The translations under genes and the position numbers were made by a program. The notes below the pieces were generated by a model that ran no database searches, was not told the DNA's origin, and worked only from the letters and a program-made list of their open reading frames with translations. Below, one piece after another: positions 7,776 through 17,345 of a DNA stretch of 64,000 nucleotides. Position 1 is the stretch's first letter, and each line of letters begins with the position of its first letter. The DNA is taken from assembly GCF_000725545.1 (NCBI RefSeq), contig NZ_JNZP01000006.1, positions 124,001-188,000 of the forward strand, in the 5' to 3' direction. Origin of the DNA: Streptomyces exfoliatus. GTDB lineage: Bacteria > Actinomycetota > Actinomycetes > Streptomycetales > Streptomycetaceae.

Positions 7776-9017
7776 TCAGTCCTCCTTGTCCTGGCCCGTC
7801 GGAGCTTCCAGCGGCAGGCTCGCCACGACCCGGAAGCCGGCCTCGGGCAGGGGACCGGCCTCCAGCGCTCCGCCGTGCAGGGCGACCCGTTCACGCATGC
7901 CGATCAGACCGTATCCATCGCCATGCCTGATGCCGGGGGCGGGGGCGGGCGCGGACTCTGCCGCGTCCCTCGCGCCCTGGTCGGTGACGGACACACGGAC
8001 GCACTCGGGTAGACAGGTGAGGCGGACCTTCACCGGAACGTCGGGCCCTGCGTGCTTACGGGCATTGGTCAGTGCCTCCTGGACGATCCGGTAGAGGGTG
8101 AGTCCGACCACCGGGGACAGTCGTCCATGCTCGCCCTCCACGGTCAGCTCGGTGGGCTGTCCGGCCTGCCGGGACTCCTCGATCAGGCGGTCGAGGTCGG
8201 CCAGGCCGGGCTGCGGCGCCTCCGGCGTGCCGTGCCGGCCGGTCGCCGTGTCCTCGTCGGTCCGCAAGACGTCGAGGAGCTGCCGCATCTCGCGCAGGGC
8301 CAGCCGCCCCGACTCCTCCAAGGTGACCAGTGCCTCGCGGACGACAACGGGGTCGTGGTCGAGGTTGGCGCGGGCGCCGCCCGCCATCAGCTGCATGGTG
8401 GTGATGCGGTGGGCGACGATGTCGTGCAGCTCCCTGGCGATGCGGCGGCGTTCCTCGGCCACCGCCCGGTCGGCAAGGAGTCGGCGGTTGGCCTCCGTCT
8501 CCCGCTGCCACCGGTTGACCGCGAGGCCGGTGGCGGCGATGAGGCAGGCGGCGAGGCAGGCGCTGATCACGTTCATGTACCCGCGCGGGGCGGCGAGATC
8601 CGGGGTGAGCAGGGTGACGCCGATCGCCCCGGTCGCCAGGGCGGCCGTCGCCCACGAACGGCCGGTCCGGGCGGCCGAGTAGAGGGCGACCGCGAGGGTG
8701 GCGCCGAAGTGATGGCTGATGGATTCCGTCAGATTCAGCAGCGCGACGAGCACCAGGCTGACGGACATCACGGCGAGCGGGAAACGGCGCCTCATGAGCA
8801 GCGGCAGCGCGGAGACGGTCACCAGCAGGATGCCGGGAGCTGATACGGGATCACCCTTGACCTGCGCGAACGCGGTATATCCGATGAGGTCCACGACGGC
8901 TGCGCCGACGGCCAGCAGGGCGTCGTTGCGGGTCCACGGCAACGCGTCGGCGTCCGGCGGGTCGGGGTGCCCGCGCAGTTCCCGGCGCGATGGCGGAGCG
9001 CTGTGACGCGTCGCCAT
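7776..9017 (-). CDS. Sensor histidine kinase, HisKA_3 type
   Basis: This 413-residue inner-membrane kinase has ATG 9017 behind GGGAGGGG. Residues 30-165 contain several hydrophobic segments with short loops and no large external domain, a layout typical of kinases sensing the membrane or its partners. The dimerisation box is RRIARELHDIVAHRITTMQL with His198 as the likely phosphorylation site. The ATPase domain has the N box (YRIVQEALTNARKHA) and the G box GYGLIGMRERV. It is paired with the adjacent response regulator and is divergent from an MMPL transporter, a common arrangement in which the pair controls export or resistance. Confidence 0.92.
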   Translation of the reverse strand: MATRHSAPPSRRELRGHPDPPDADALPWTRNDALLAVGAAVVDLIGYTAFAQVKGDPVSAPGILLVTVSALPLLMRRRFPLAVMSVSLVLVALLNLTESISHHFGATLAVALYSAARTGRSWATAALATGAIGVTLLTPDLAAPRGYMNVISACLAACLIAATGLAVNRWQRETEANRRLLADRAVAEERRRIARELHDIVAHRITTMQLMAGGARANLDHDPVVVREALVTLEESGRLALREMRQLLDVLRTDEDTATGRHGTPEAPQPGLADLDRLIEESRQAGQPTELTVEGEHGRLSPVVGLTLYRIVQEALTNARKHAGPDVPVKVRLTCLPECVRVSVTDQGARDAAESAPAPAPGIRHGDGYGLIGMRERVALHGGALEAGPLPEAGFRVVASLPLEAPTGQDKED

Positions 9018-9282
9018 GTCGGTCCCCTCCCCCGTTGTTCTCCGCTGTGCTGCCGCACGTCCCGCCCGGCATCGGCAGCCGGCTCCCGCCATTGTCCCCG
9101 CCTGCCGACGGCGCCGGCTCCGCCCCGGGAAGGAGATCGGACCAGGAGCAGGGTCCTGGTCCGGTGGAGGGACAGGTCCAGGGACCCGTACGGCATCTCG
9201 TCCCGCACTCCGACGGTCCGCGCGCATTCCGGTGATGTGCTGGAAGGGCACTGTCCGAGATCGCCTACGAACGGAAGTCCTC

Positions 9283-11553
9283 GTGATTCGCGCCCTGACC
9301 GGATTCTCGACGAGAAATCCATGGAAAGTCATCACCTTCTGGGTGCTGCTGGGAATCGGACTGGGCCTGGTGGGTCAGGCACTGGTGTACCGGGTCACCG
9401 AGAGTCAGCTCGGTGACTTCCTGCCGGAGAAGTACGACTCGGCGGCGGCGCTGAAGGTCGCCGAGGACAAGTTCGGGATCAAGCCGGACGCCAATACGGT
9501 GACCATGCTGGTGAAACGGGCCGATGGAAGGCCGCTCGGCGCGGCCGACGAGCAACGTGCGGAGGCGGCCGCGGCGGCTCTCGGCAAGCTTCGCGTGACC
9601 ATGCCGAAGTCCGACGACGCCCCAGACCTCCTGACGAAGGACCATTCCCAGACGCCGAAGATAGGCACGGTGGTCCTCGCACCTGCCGGAGAGGTGGCGC
9701 CCGGCGCTTTCGCACCCCGCCGCAGTTTCATGCTCTTTTCGATCAGCTTCTCCGGCAATGCGAACGACCCTGGCCTGCAGAATGTGTTCAAGGAATTCCG
9801 AAGTACCGCTTCCGGTATGTACGAGCAGGGCGGACTTCGCCCAGGCTTCACCGGCGGTCTGGCCGACGTCGTCGACAGTCGCGATGCGGAGAAGACCACG
9901 AGCACAGTGGCCGGGGCACTGACCATCGGCCTGATCGTGCTGCTGAACGTGCTGGTGTTCCGCAGTGCGCTGGCGGCGCTCCTCCCGCTGCTGGCGGTCA
10001 GCCTCGTCGGCGGGGCCGCCGCGGGTGCGGTGGTCGGCACGGCACTGCTCACCGGGATCACACTGGACCCGAGCACACCGCAGCTGATCAGCGTGGTGTT
10101 GCTGGGCATCGGGGTCGACTACTTCCTTTTCCTCCTGTTCCGCTTCCGTGAGCGGTTGCGCGCGCAGTCCGAGCGCGAGGCCCGCGAGATCGTGGGTGAG
10201 GTGACGGGGCGGGTGGGCTCCGCCATCACCTCGGCGGCACTCACCATCGTCGCCGCCTTCGCCACCCTCGGTCTGGCCGGCTTCGGGCAGTTCCGGGTGC
10301 TCGGCCCGGCTGTCGCGATCTCCGTCATGGTGATGCTGCTGGCCAGCCTGACCTTCATGCCCGCCCTGCTCGCGGTCACCGGCCGCAGGATGTTCTGGCC
10401 CTCCGGCACCCTGAAACGCGCTCCGCGTGAGGGTTCGGCCGGCCGCTTCGGCGACATCGTCGCCCGGCGACCGCTCGCCGTCATGGCCGGCGCGATCGTC
10501 CTGCTCGGTGCGCTGGCCGCCGGGATGGCCGGCATGAAGATGGACTACGGCACCGGCAGCGGCGGCTCGAACACATCGGCCGCGGCCACCGCGGCGGAGA
10601 TCTCCCGCACCCTGCCCGCGGGGGTGTCCGACCCCACCGAGGTCTACGTCACCAGCGGCGACGGCCGCGCCCTCGACCGGCACGGCGTCGATGTCCTGGT
10701 CAAGGCGCTCGGCCGCACGCAAGGCGTGGGGCAGGTGACTCCCGTCGCATACGACAAGGCGGGCGATGCCGCCCGGATCGGCCTCTACCTGACCGCCGAC
10801 CCACAGAGCCAGCAGGCACGCGACCTGGTGTCCGGTCCCGTGCGGGCGACCGTCGCGGCGCACGTGCCCGCGGGCGCCGAGGCACACGTAGGCGGCACGG
10901 CAGCGATCTTCGCGGACATCTCCGCCGCCGTCTCAGAGGACCTGCAGCTGGTCTTTCCCGTGGCAGCCGCCCTCATCTCGCTGATCCTGCTCGTCCTGCT
11001 GCGCAGCGCCCTGGCACCGGTGGTGCTCATGGTCTCCGTCGGGCTCGGCTTCGCCGCCACGCTCGGTGCCTCCGCTCTGCTGTTCCAGCACGTGCGCGGC
11101 GAAGCAGGAGTCAACTTCACCCTGCCGCTGGTGCTCTTCCTGTTCGTCGTCGCCCTGGGAACGGACTACAACATCCTGATGAGCGACCGCATCAGGGAGG
11201 AGATGGAGCGCCCCGGCCCGGCCCGCGCGGCGGTGGCACGCGCCGTACGGCACACGGCGCCGGCCGTGGCCACCGCCGGACTGGTGCTGGCCGGTTCCTT
11301 CGGCAGCCTGGCGGTGAACCCCGCTCCGTCCACCCAGCAGATCGGCTTCGCGACCGCCCTCGGCATCCTGCTGTCGGCGTTCGTTCTGTCCGTCGCGCTG
11401 GTCCCGGCGCTCGCCGCGCTGCTCGGCCGCTCCCTGTGGTGGCCCGTCCGACCCGGCCGCACCGCGAGGCAGCCCTCGGCGTACGAACCGGGGCGTCGGG
11501 CCGGCGAGACGGGCCCCGCCGCGGTCCCGTACGACCGCGCCGGCACGAACTGA
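9283..11553 (+). CDS. MMPL family RND transporter
   Basis: This 756-residue polytopic protein is made of two MMPL halves, each with one membrane segment, an extracytoplasmic loop and a cluster of five to six segments. The paired family motif appears as GVDYFLFLLFRFRERL in the first half and GTDYNILMSDRIREEM in the second, and the internal repeat shows the usual duplicated origin. MMPL proteins export lipids, siderophores or drugs using the proton gradient; the cargo here is not identifiable. I chose GTG 9283 (VIRALTGFSTRNPWK) because a GGAAG site sits upstream and the residues beyond it are not conserved. The 265-bp gap to the divergent kinase gene should hold both promoters. Confidence 0.9.
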   Translation: MIRALTGFSTRNPWKVITFWVLLGIGLGLVGQALVYRVTESQLGDFLPEKYDSAAALKVAEDKFGIKPDANTVTMLVKRADGRPLGAADEQRAEAAAAALGKLRVTMPKSDDAPDLLTKDHSQTPKIGTVVLAPAGEVAPGAFAPRRSFMLFSISFSGNANDPGLQNVFKEFRSTASGMYEQGGLRPGFTGGLADVVDSRDAEKTTSTVAGALTIGLIVLLNVLVFRSALAALLPLLAVSLVGGAAAGAVVGTALLTGITLDPSTPQLISVVLLGIGVDYFLFLLFRFRERLRAQSEREAREIVGEVTGRVGSAITSAALTIVAAFATLGLAGFGQFRVLGPAVAISVMVMLLASLTFMPALLAVTGRRMFWPSGTLKRAPREGSAGRFGDIVARRPLAVMAGAIVLLGALAAGMAGMKMDYGTGSGGSNTSAAATAAEISRTLPAGVSDPTEVYVTSGDGRALDRHGVDVLVKALGRTQGVGQVTPVAYDKAGDAARIGLYLTADPQSQQARDLVSGPVRATVAAHVPAGAEAHVGGTAAIFADISAAVSEDLQLVFPVAAALISLILLVLLRSALAPVVLMVSVGLGFAATLGASALLFQHVRGEAGVNFTLPLVLFLFVVALGTDYNILMSDRIREEMERPGPARAAVARAVRHTAPAVATAGLVLAGSFGSLAVNPAPSTQQIGFATALGILLSAFVLSVALVPALAALLGRSLWWPVRPGRTARQPSAYEPGRRAGETGPAAVPYDRAGTN

Positions 11554-11639
11554 TCGCCGCGCCGCCGCCTTCGCGCTCCCGCACGTCCACCACCGCGAGG
11601 AAGTCGCGGGCGAGCACCGCGACCTCGTACGTCAGCTTC

Positions 11640-11935
11640 GGCCTGCAGTTCCTCGAAGATCCGATTCCTCGTTCCCTTGCTGTCGGCCGCTTGTTGACGG
11701 GCCCGCGATCGTGGAGTCGATCGCGATCAGCCAGTCCACCTCCGACGACATGTACGCAAGTGATCACCTGCTCCAGGTCTGTCTCCCTGCCCATCTGGGT
11801 CCGAATCGGCCCGTCGCGGTCCGAATCCTCCACGTCGCCATCTCGGGTGCACCGACGAGGCGGCCACAGCGACCCAGGACGGCACCAGGGGCCGAGCCGC
11901 TCGGCGATGGTCCGCCGACCGGCCCGGCCCCAGGG
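11640..11935 (-). pseudogene. IS5-family transposase relic (N-terminal half)
   Basis: Read on the minus strand, scattered frames recall an IS5-family transposase: AERLGPWCRP, then RDGDVEDSDRDG, then after a frame change SSEVDWLIAIDSTIAG, whose DST matches the first catalytic Asp region (usual form SVDSTIVRAHQH). Nothing after DST is preserved. Stops and frame shifts make it non-functional. A matching C-terminal relic lies at about 18782-19010 on the same strand. Confidence 0.5.
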
Positions 11936-11939
11936 CGGC

Positions 11940-12572
11940 GGGTGCCTGAGATCACCGGGACGGGGACGGCGGACGAGGCACGGGAGAGGCGTGGCGGGTG
12001 TCCAGGCGCCGGCCCGAGCCGCTGCGGCTGGTCGCCGAGGAGACCGGCGCCCTTGCCCGTACCGTGGGACCTCGGGGACCCCGCCGCCGTGGCCTCGCTC
12101 GTCGAGACGGCGGTCAGCACGTACGCGAGGCTCGACGGTCTGGTACTCAACGCCGACATCGGGCGGGCGGCGCGGTGGTCGCGGTGGCCTCGGTGTACGC
12201 CCTGCGCAACGCGTCGGGAACGCCGCCTACGCCACCTCCAAGACGGCGCTGCTCCAGCTGTGCCGCTCGCTCGCGGTCGACTACGGCGGCGCGGGGCTGC
12301 GCGCCAACACCATGTGCCCGAGCTGGGTGCGCACCGACATGGCCGACCGCCGGACGAACCGGTTCGTCGAGGAGGCGGGCCTGGACGGGGACGGTCTGGA
12401 AGCGGCGTACGAGGAGGTGACCCGGGTCCTGCCCGCCGGGCGGCCCGATGAGCCGCACGAGGTCGCGGAGGCCATCGACTGGCAAGCCACAGGACCTGAA
12501 CCTCAGCGGCATCCAGCAGAACGCGCTGACCAATCCTCTTCCCAGACCGCTGAGATGTTCCGCGGCGAGTGA
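11940..12572 (+). pseudogene. Short-chain dehydrogenase (SDR) pseudogene
   Basis: Fragments of an SDR oxidoreductase occur in order but in different frames: RRPEPLRLVAEETGALA, LPVPWDLGDPAAVASLVETA, YARLDGLVLNADI, GGAVVAVASVYALRN and AAYATSKTALLQLCRSLAVD with the catalytic YxxxK (YATSK). The final part is NTMCPSWVRTDMADRR followed by a garbled C-terminus. About 60 residues between LVLNA and GGAVVAV are deleted, and the Rossmann GxxxGxG start is unrecognisable. It is a decayed gene next to an IS relic. Confidence 0.75.
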
Positions 12573-13148
12573 CGGCTGGGCGTCCCCGGTCGATTCGCGG
12601 AGACGTGGAGCTCCCCTCGCCGGGGTCGACGCCGGCCCACGGAACCACCAACTCGGCTTGCCCCGGGCGCCGGTACGATTCGGGCGCGCCGACGGGCGGA
12701 ACTTCGACTCGGCTTCGTTTCTCCCTCGATCACGAAGAGGCGAAACCGCCCCAGGCGTACACCCATGCGGGCCCTTTTCGACACCCCCATGGCGGAGGGC
12801 CGCCGCTGCCCGGGTCGGCCCCCGGCAACGCGGCGAGCATCACGAGGGCCGTGTCCGGGGTCGGCCTCGCACACCGGCGTCGACACGTGCGGGTGACACC
12901 GTCTGATTACGCCGTTCGACATGCGGCATAACGCCGAACTGGGCGGTGGACCTGCATGCCCCCCTCAAGGCACCCGCCGATCAGCCCAGCCTCCGAATTG
13001 CCTCCACGAAAACGACTACGTATGCCCATACTCTCGTTCTGCGTCTTACGGGATGACTCTGCTTTTCGGATCGTCAGGTCATTCCGCCATTCGACTGTCC
13101 GTGCGAGCGGATCTCGAGGCTATTCCGCTTCTCATTCCTGGAGAACAC
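12573..13148. other. Intergenic region upstream of the polysaccharide operon
   Basis: No gene can be supported in these 576 bp. Open frames on both strands have low-complexity, Arg-rich translations without family features. The right-hand 150 bp are less GC-rich and should contain the promoter of the UDP-sugar operon. A CTGGAGAACAC ribosome site lies immediately before its first ATG. Confidence 0.6.
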
Positions 13149-14243
13149 ATGCGCGTTGTGGTGACCGGTGGCGGTGGTTTCCTTGGGTCACACCTGTGCG
13201 AGTCGCTTCTACGGCGCGGCGACTCCGTGGTGTGCCTCGACAATTTCTCGACGGGCGACCCCGAAAACATCGCCCCTCTCCTCACCCACCCGGCCTTCGA
13301 GTTCCAGCACGCCGACGTGAGCGTGTCCGTGGAGGTCGCCGGCCGCGTCGACGCCGTCGCGCACCTGGCATCCCCGGCCTCCCCGCCCGACTATCTGCGC
13401 CACCCGCTGGAGACACTCGCGGTCGGAAGCCGCGGCACCGAGAACGCCCTTCGCCTGGCCCTGCGTGACAGCGCGCGCTTCATCCTCGCGTCGACGAGCG
13501 AGATCTACGGCGATCCGCTGGTCCACCCGCAGGAGGAGACGTACTGGGGCAACGTCAACTCCATCGGCCCGCGCAGCGTCTACGACGAGGCGAAACGATA
13601 CGCCGAGGCGGTCTCCGCCGCGTACCGCCGCACGCACGGAGTCGACGTCGGCATTGCCCGGATCTTCAACACCTACGGCCCCCGCATGCGCCCGCACGAC
13701 GGCCGTGTGGTGTCCAGCTTCATCACCCAGGCCCTGACCGGCGAACCGCTCACCATCTACGGCGACGGCGGGCAGACCCGCAGCTTCTGCTACGTCGACG
13801 ACCTGGTCCGCGGCCTGGTCGCACTCATCGACTCCTCCGAACCGGGACCCTTCAACCTCGGAAACCCGGTCGAGCGCACGGTGTCCGAACTCGCGGGCAT
13901 CGTGCTGGAGATGACCGGCTCCTCCTCCGAGGTGAAGCACCACCCGCTGCCGGTCGACGACCCGGTCCGTCGCCGCCCGGTCATCACCCGCGCGCGCGAG
14001 GTACTGGGCTGGGAGCCGGAGATCGACATCACCGAGGGCCTGCGTCGCACCGTCGCGTACTTCGGCGCCCACGCGGATCGCCTGGCCGTCTCGGCCTCGG
14101 CGATCCGCGGCGGCCAGGAGGATGCGATCCCGCTGGCCGCGGCGATGCCGGAGCCCCTCGCGCCCCAGACGATCCCCGGCCCGGCCGGCGCCGCCCTCGG
14201 CGTGGCGTCCTCGGCGCCCGGGGCCACCGTCGCGGGTGGCTGA
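13149..14243 (+). CDS. uxs: UDP-glucuronate decarboxylase / UDP-xylose synthase (extended SDR)
   Basis: This 364-residue enzyme is predicted to convert UDP-glucuronate to UDP-xylose with bound NAD. It has the Rossmann motif VVTGGGGFLGSHL (residues 4-16), catalytic Tyr145 and Lys149 (YDEAK), and the block TYWGNVNSIGPRSVYDEAKR, nearly identical to the signature of UXS enzymes (TYWGNVNPIGxRSxYDExKR). GPRMRPHDGRVVSSFI is also typical. The last 55 residues form an Ala/Pro-rich tail not found in UXS. The start follows GGAG. It heads a rightward operon with a GT2 synthase, GalE and UDP-glucose dehydrogenase. With the dehydrogenase it would complete UDP-glucose to UDP-glucuronate to UDP-xylose. Confidence 0.87.
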   Translation: MRVVVTGGGGFLGSHLCESLLRRGDSVVCLDNFSTGDPENIAPLLTHPAFEFQHADVSVSVEVAGRVDAVAHLASPASPPDYLRHPLETLAVGSRGTENALRLALRDSARFILASTSEIYGDPLVHPQEETYWGNVNSIGPRSVYDEAKRYAEAVSAAYRRTHGVDVGIARIFNTYGPRMRPHDGRVVSSFITQALTGEPLTIYGDGGQTRSFCYVDDLVRGLVALIDSSEPGPFNLGNPVERTVSELAGIVLEMTGSSSEVKHHPLPVDDPVRRRPVITRAREVLGWEPEIDITEGLRRTVAYFGAHADRLAVSASAIRGGQEDAIPLAAAMPEPLAPQTIPGPAGAALGVASSAPGATVAGG

Positions 14244-14351
14244 TCCACGCGCCGCGGCAGGCCTCCCGCCGGTCCCGCCGCGGCCCCGAGTCCGTCGGGG
14301 CTCCTCACCCGGCCCCCTCACCCTGTCGCACCGCCTGGAGAACCTGCTGCC

Positions 14352-16241
14352 ATGACGTCGTTGGAGCAAGGTCCCGCCCACGGGACCGGCACCGTCCAGG
14401 AACCCCCGCTCCTCTCACCGGCTCCCGGCTCGCCGGCGGAGTGGGAGGCGCTGGGCGCGGAGATCCACGCCCTGTCGAACGGCGCGGTGGCCTCCATCGG
14501 CCCGGACGGCCCCGTCCTCGCGCGCCCGGCACGCGGACTCACCACCCGCCCGTCCAGCTTCGTCCGGGCGTTCTCGCCCGCCAACCGCTTCCTGGTCGCG
14601 GTGCTGTCCCTCGGCTGGGCGGCCTGTCTCGTGTGGTTCTGGGTGTGGTGGCTCGAGCCGTCCCACCGCATCGGCTGGACCGGGATGGCGATCAACAGCG
14701 CCCTGCTGCTCTACCTGGCCTATCTGCCGGTGCACTTCCTCGTCGCGCTGATCCGGATGCGGCGCTTCGACCCGGCCGTCGAGGTGCCGGAGGTGCGCAC
14801 CGCGTTCGTCGTCACCCGCGCCCCGTCCGAGCACTGGGACATCGCACGCACCACCTTGGAGGCGATGCTCGACCAGGACTACCCGTACGCCTACGACGTC
14901 TGGCTGTGCGACGAGGACCCCAGCGAGGAGATCGTCGACTGGTGCCGGGCCCATGGCGTCGGCGTCTCCTGCCGACGGGGCCGCGCCGACTACCACAGGG
15001 CCGACTGGCCGCGGCGCACCCGGTGCAAGGAGGGCAACCTCGCCTACTTCTACGACCACTGGGGCTACGAACGCTACGACGTCGTCGCCCAGCTCGACTG
15101 CGACCACGTGCCGCACCCGCGCTACCTCGCCGAGGTCGTCCGGCCCTTCGCCGACCCGGCCATCGGCTACGTCGCCGCCCCGAGCATCTGCGACGCCAAC
15201 GCGGACCAGTCGTGGGCGGCCCGCGGCCGCCTGCAGCGAGAGGCGCTCTTCCACGGCCCCGTACAGCTCGGCTACTCCGCCGGACTCGCTCCGCTGTGCA
15301 TCGGCTCCCACTACGCCGTCCGCACCGAGGCGCTGCGGGACATCGGCGGCCTCGGCCCGGAACTCGCGGAGGACTTCTCGACGTCGTTCCTGCTCAACTC
15401 GGCCGGCTGGCAGGGCGCGTTCGCGATCGACGCCGAGGCCCACGGGGACGGTCCGATCACCTTCGGCGCGATGATCACCCAGGAGTTCCAGTGGTCGCGC
15501 AGCCTGGCGGTGATGTTCTTCGGGATGCTGCCGCGTCACCTGAGCCGGATGCCCGGAAAGCTGCGGCTCCGCTTCTCCTGCGCGCTGCTGTACTACCCGC
15601 TGCTGGCCCTGACCACGGTGATCGGCGTCATGCTGCCGCCGATCGCGGCGCTCACCGGCGTTCCGTGGATCAACGTCAACTACTTCGAGTTCCTGGCCCG
15701 CTTCTGGACGATGTCCGTCTGGCTGATGCTGCTCACGCTGCTGTGCCGCCGGCTCGGTCTGCTGCGCCCCAAGGACTCGCCCGTGATCAGCTGGGAGATC
15801 TGGCTGTTCGGCCTGGCCCGCTGGCCGTACGTGGCCTGGGGCGTGGGGGCGGCCCTGATGCAGAAGCTGCGGCCCCGTCCGATCACCTTCAAGGTCACGC
15901 CGAAGGAACGCAACGGCCTCGAACCGCTGCCGCTGCGCGCCGTGGCGCCCTACCTGCTGATCACGCTGTTCCTGTCCGGTGCCGCCGTCGTCGGCCAGTT
16001 CACCGGCCCCGCCTTCGGCTACGTGTTCCTCTGCATCCTCGGCGCCCTCTCGTACGCGGCGGTGACCCTCGCGGTCTGCTCCCTGCACATCGGGGAGACG
16101 GCGCGCGCCGCCGGCGTCCGGCGGCGCCGGGCCCTGCGCACCGCTGCCGTCCCGCTCACCGCGGGGTTCCTGGCCCTGATTCCGCTGGCGCTCGCCGTCG
16201 GCGTCTTCCCCACCTACATCGCCGGCTTCTACGCCTGGTGA
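14352..16241 (+). CDS. Cellulose-synthase-like family 2 glycosyltransferase, membrane-bound
   Basis: This 629-residue processive-type transferase has two N-terminal membrane segments (about residues 80-100 and 113-133) and a GT-A catalytic domain. The UDP/metal motifs are LCDED (185-189) and LDCDH (248-252), and the catalytic base is AEDFS (339-343). The acceptor-tunnel motif at 377-381 reads QEFQW, where bacterial cellulose synthases have QxxRW. Five or six membrane segments follow. It lacks a PilZ domain, so c-di-GMP control as in BcsA is not expected. Flanking genes supply UDP-xylose, UDP-galactose/glucose and UDP-glucuronate, so it probably polymerises or transfers one of these sugars across the membrane. 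The actual substrate cannot be read from the sequence. Confidence 0.85.
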   Translation: MTSLEQGPAHGTGTVQEPPLLSPAPGSPAEWEALGAEIHALSNGAVASIGPDGPVLARPARGLTTRPSSFVRAFSPANRFLVAVLSLGWAACLVWFWVWWLEPSHRIGWTGMAINSALLLYLAYLPVHFLVALIRMRRFDPAVEVPEVRTAFVVTRAPSEHWDIARTTLEAMLDQDYPYAYDVWLCDEDPSEEIVDWCRAHGVGVSCRRGRADYHRADWPRRTRCKEGNLAYFYDHWGYERYDVVAQLDCDHVPHPRYLAEVVRPFADPAIGYVAAPSICDANADQSWAARGRLQREALFHGPVQLGYSAGLAPLCIGSHYAVRTEALRDIGGLGPELAEDFSTSFLLNSAGWQGAFAIDAEAHGDGPITFGAMITQEFQWSRSLAVMFFGMLPRHLSRMPGKLRLRFSCALLYYPLLALTTVIGVMLPPIAALTGVPWINVNYFEFLARFWTMSVWLMLLTLLCRRLGLLRPKDSPVISWEIWLFGLARWPYVAWGVGAALMQKLRPRPITFKVTPKERNGLEPLPLRAVAPYLLITLFLSGAAVVGQFTGPAFGYVFLCILGALSYAAVTLAVCSLHIGETARAAGVRRRRALRTAAVPLTAGFLALIPLALAVGVFPTYIAGFYAW

Positions 16242-16275
16242 CGGCCCCCGGGCCGATCGAGAAAAGAGGTCCCCC

Positions 16276-17298
16276 GTGCCCCAGACCGTCCTGGTCACCG
16301 GAGGCGCCGGTTTCATCGGCAGCCACACCTGTGTCGAGCTCCTCCGCGCCGGCCACGAGGTCGTCGTGCTCGATGACCACTCCAACAGCTCGCCCGAGGT
16401 CCTCGATCGGGTCGCGAAGATCGCGGGCCGCCCCATCGCGGCGGCCCACGTCGCGGACGTACGCGACCGGTCGGCCCTCGACACCGTCTTCTCGAGCCAC
16501 CCGATCGACGCGGTGATCCACTTCGCCGCGAAGAAGGCCGTCGGCGAGTCGGTGCGGATCCCACTCGTGTACTACGACATCAATGTCGGCGGCACGACAG
16601 CCCTGGTCTCGGCCATGCACGACCACGGCGTGCACCGGCTGGTGTTCTCGTCCTCCTGCTCGATCTACGGCGACGTCACCACGGTCCCGCTGACCGAGGA
16701 GTCGCCGGCGGCGCCGACCAACCCGTACGCCACCACCAAGTGGACCTGCGAGCAGTTCCTCGCGGACGTCTGTCGTCACGTGCCCGAGCTCCGGGTACTC
16801 GCGCTGCGGTACTTCAACCCGGCCGGCGCCCACCCCACCGGGCTCCTCGGTGAGGACCCGAGCGGCGTGCCGAACAACATCATGCCGTTCCTCACCCAGA
16901 TCGCCGTGGGCCGCCGCGAAGAACTCAGCGTCTTCGGCGACGACTTCCCCACCCCCGACGGCACCGGGATCCGCGACTACGTCCACGTCGTGGACGTCGC
17001 CGAGGGGCACCGCGCAGCCCTGGACCACATCGACGACGAGCCGGGCATGCGGGTCTTCAACCTCGGCACCGGGCGCGGCGCGTCCGTCCTGCAGCTCGTG
17101 CGCACCTTCGAGGAGGCGTCGGGGCGGCCGATCCCGCACCGTGTGACCGAGCGCCGCCCCGGCGACGTCGCCGAACTCGTCGCCGACCCCACGAAGGTCG
17201 CCGCGGCCTGGAACTGGACGGCGCGGCGCGACCTGGCCGCCATGTGCCGTGACGCGTGGACCTTCCAGCAGCAGAACCCGTACGGCTACGCGCCCTGA
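16276..17298 (+). CDS. galE: UDP-glucose 4-epimerase
   Basis: This 340-residue extended SDR interconverts UDP-glucose and UDP-galactose. It has the NAD motif VTGGAGFIGSHTC (residues 7-19), the family pair HFAAKKAVGES (82-92), SSSCSIYG, the catalytic YATTK (Tyr151, Lys155) and the GalE-specific LRYFNPAGAHPTGLLGEDP. The length is normal. It begins 34 bp after the GT2 gene and is followed 47 bp later by UDP-glucose dehydrogenase, all on one strand, so it serves the same polysaccharide pathway. Confidence 0.93.
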   Translation: MPQTVLVTGGAGFIGSHTCVELLRAGHEVVVLDDHSNSSPEVLDRVAKIAGRPIAAAHVADVRDRSALDTVFSSHPIDAVIHFAAKKAVGESVRIPLVYYDINVGGTTALVSAMHDHGVHRLVFSSSCSIYGDVTTVPLTEESPAAPTNPYATTKWTCEQFLADVCRHVPELRVLALRYFNPAGAHPTGLLGEDPSGVPNNIMPFLTQIAVGRREELSVFGDDFPTPDGTGIRDYVHVVDVAEGHRAALDHIDDEPGMRVFNLGTGRGASVLQLVRTFEEASGRPIPHRVTERRPGDVAELVADPTKVAAAWNWTARRDLAAMCRDAWTFQQQNPYGYAP

Positions 17299-17345
17299 CC
17301 CGTCGCGTCGTACACCCCACCCGCGTTCAGACAGGAGAACACCGC

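Noticed and set aside
12503-12922. 139-residue minus-strand frame
   Set aside because: Arg/Ser-rich translation without motif, and overlaps the end of the SDR pseudogene. It is not supportable as a gene.
14415-16484. 689-residue minus-strand open frame
   Set aside because: Antisense to the GT2 gene, with no recognisable domain.
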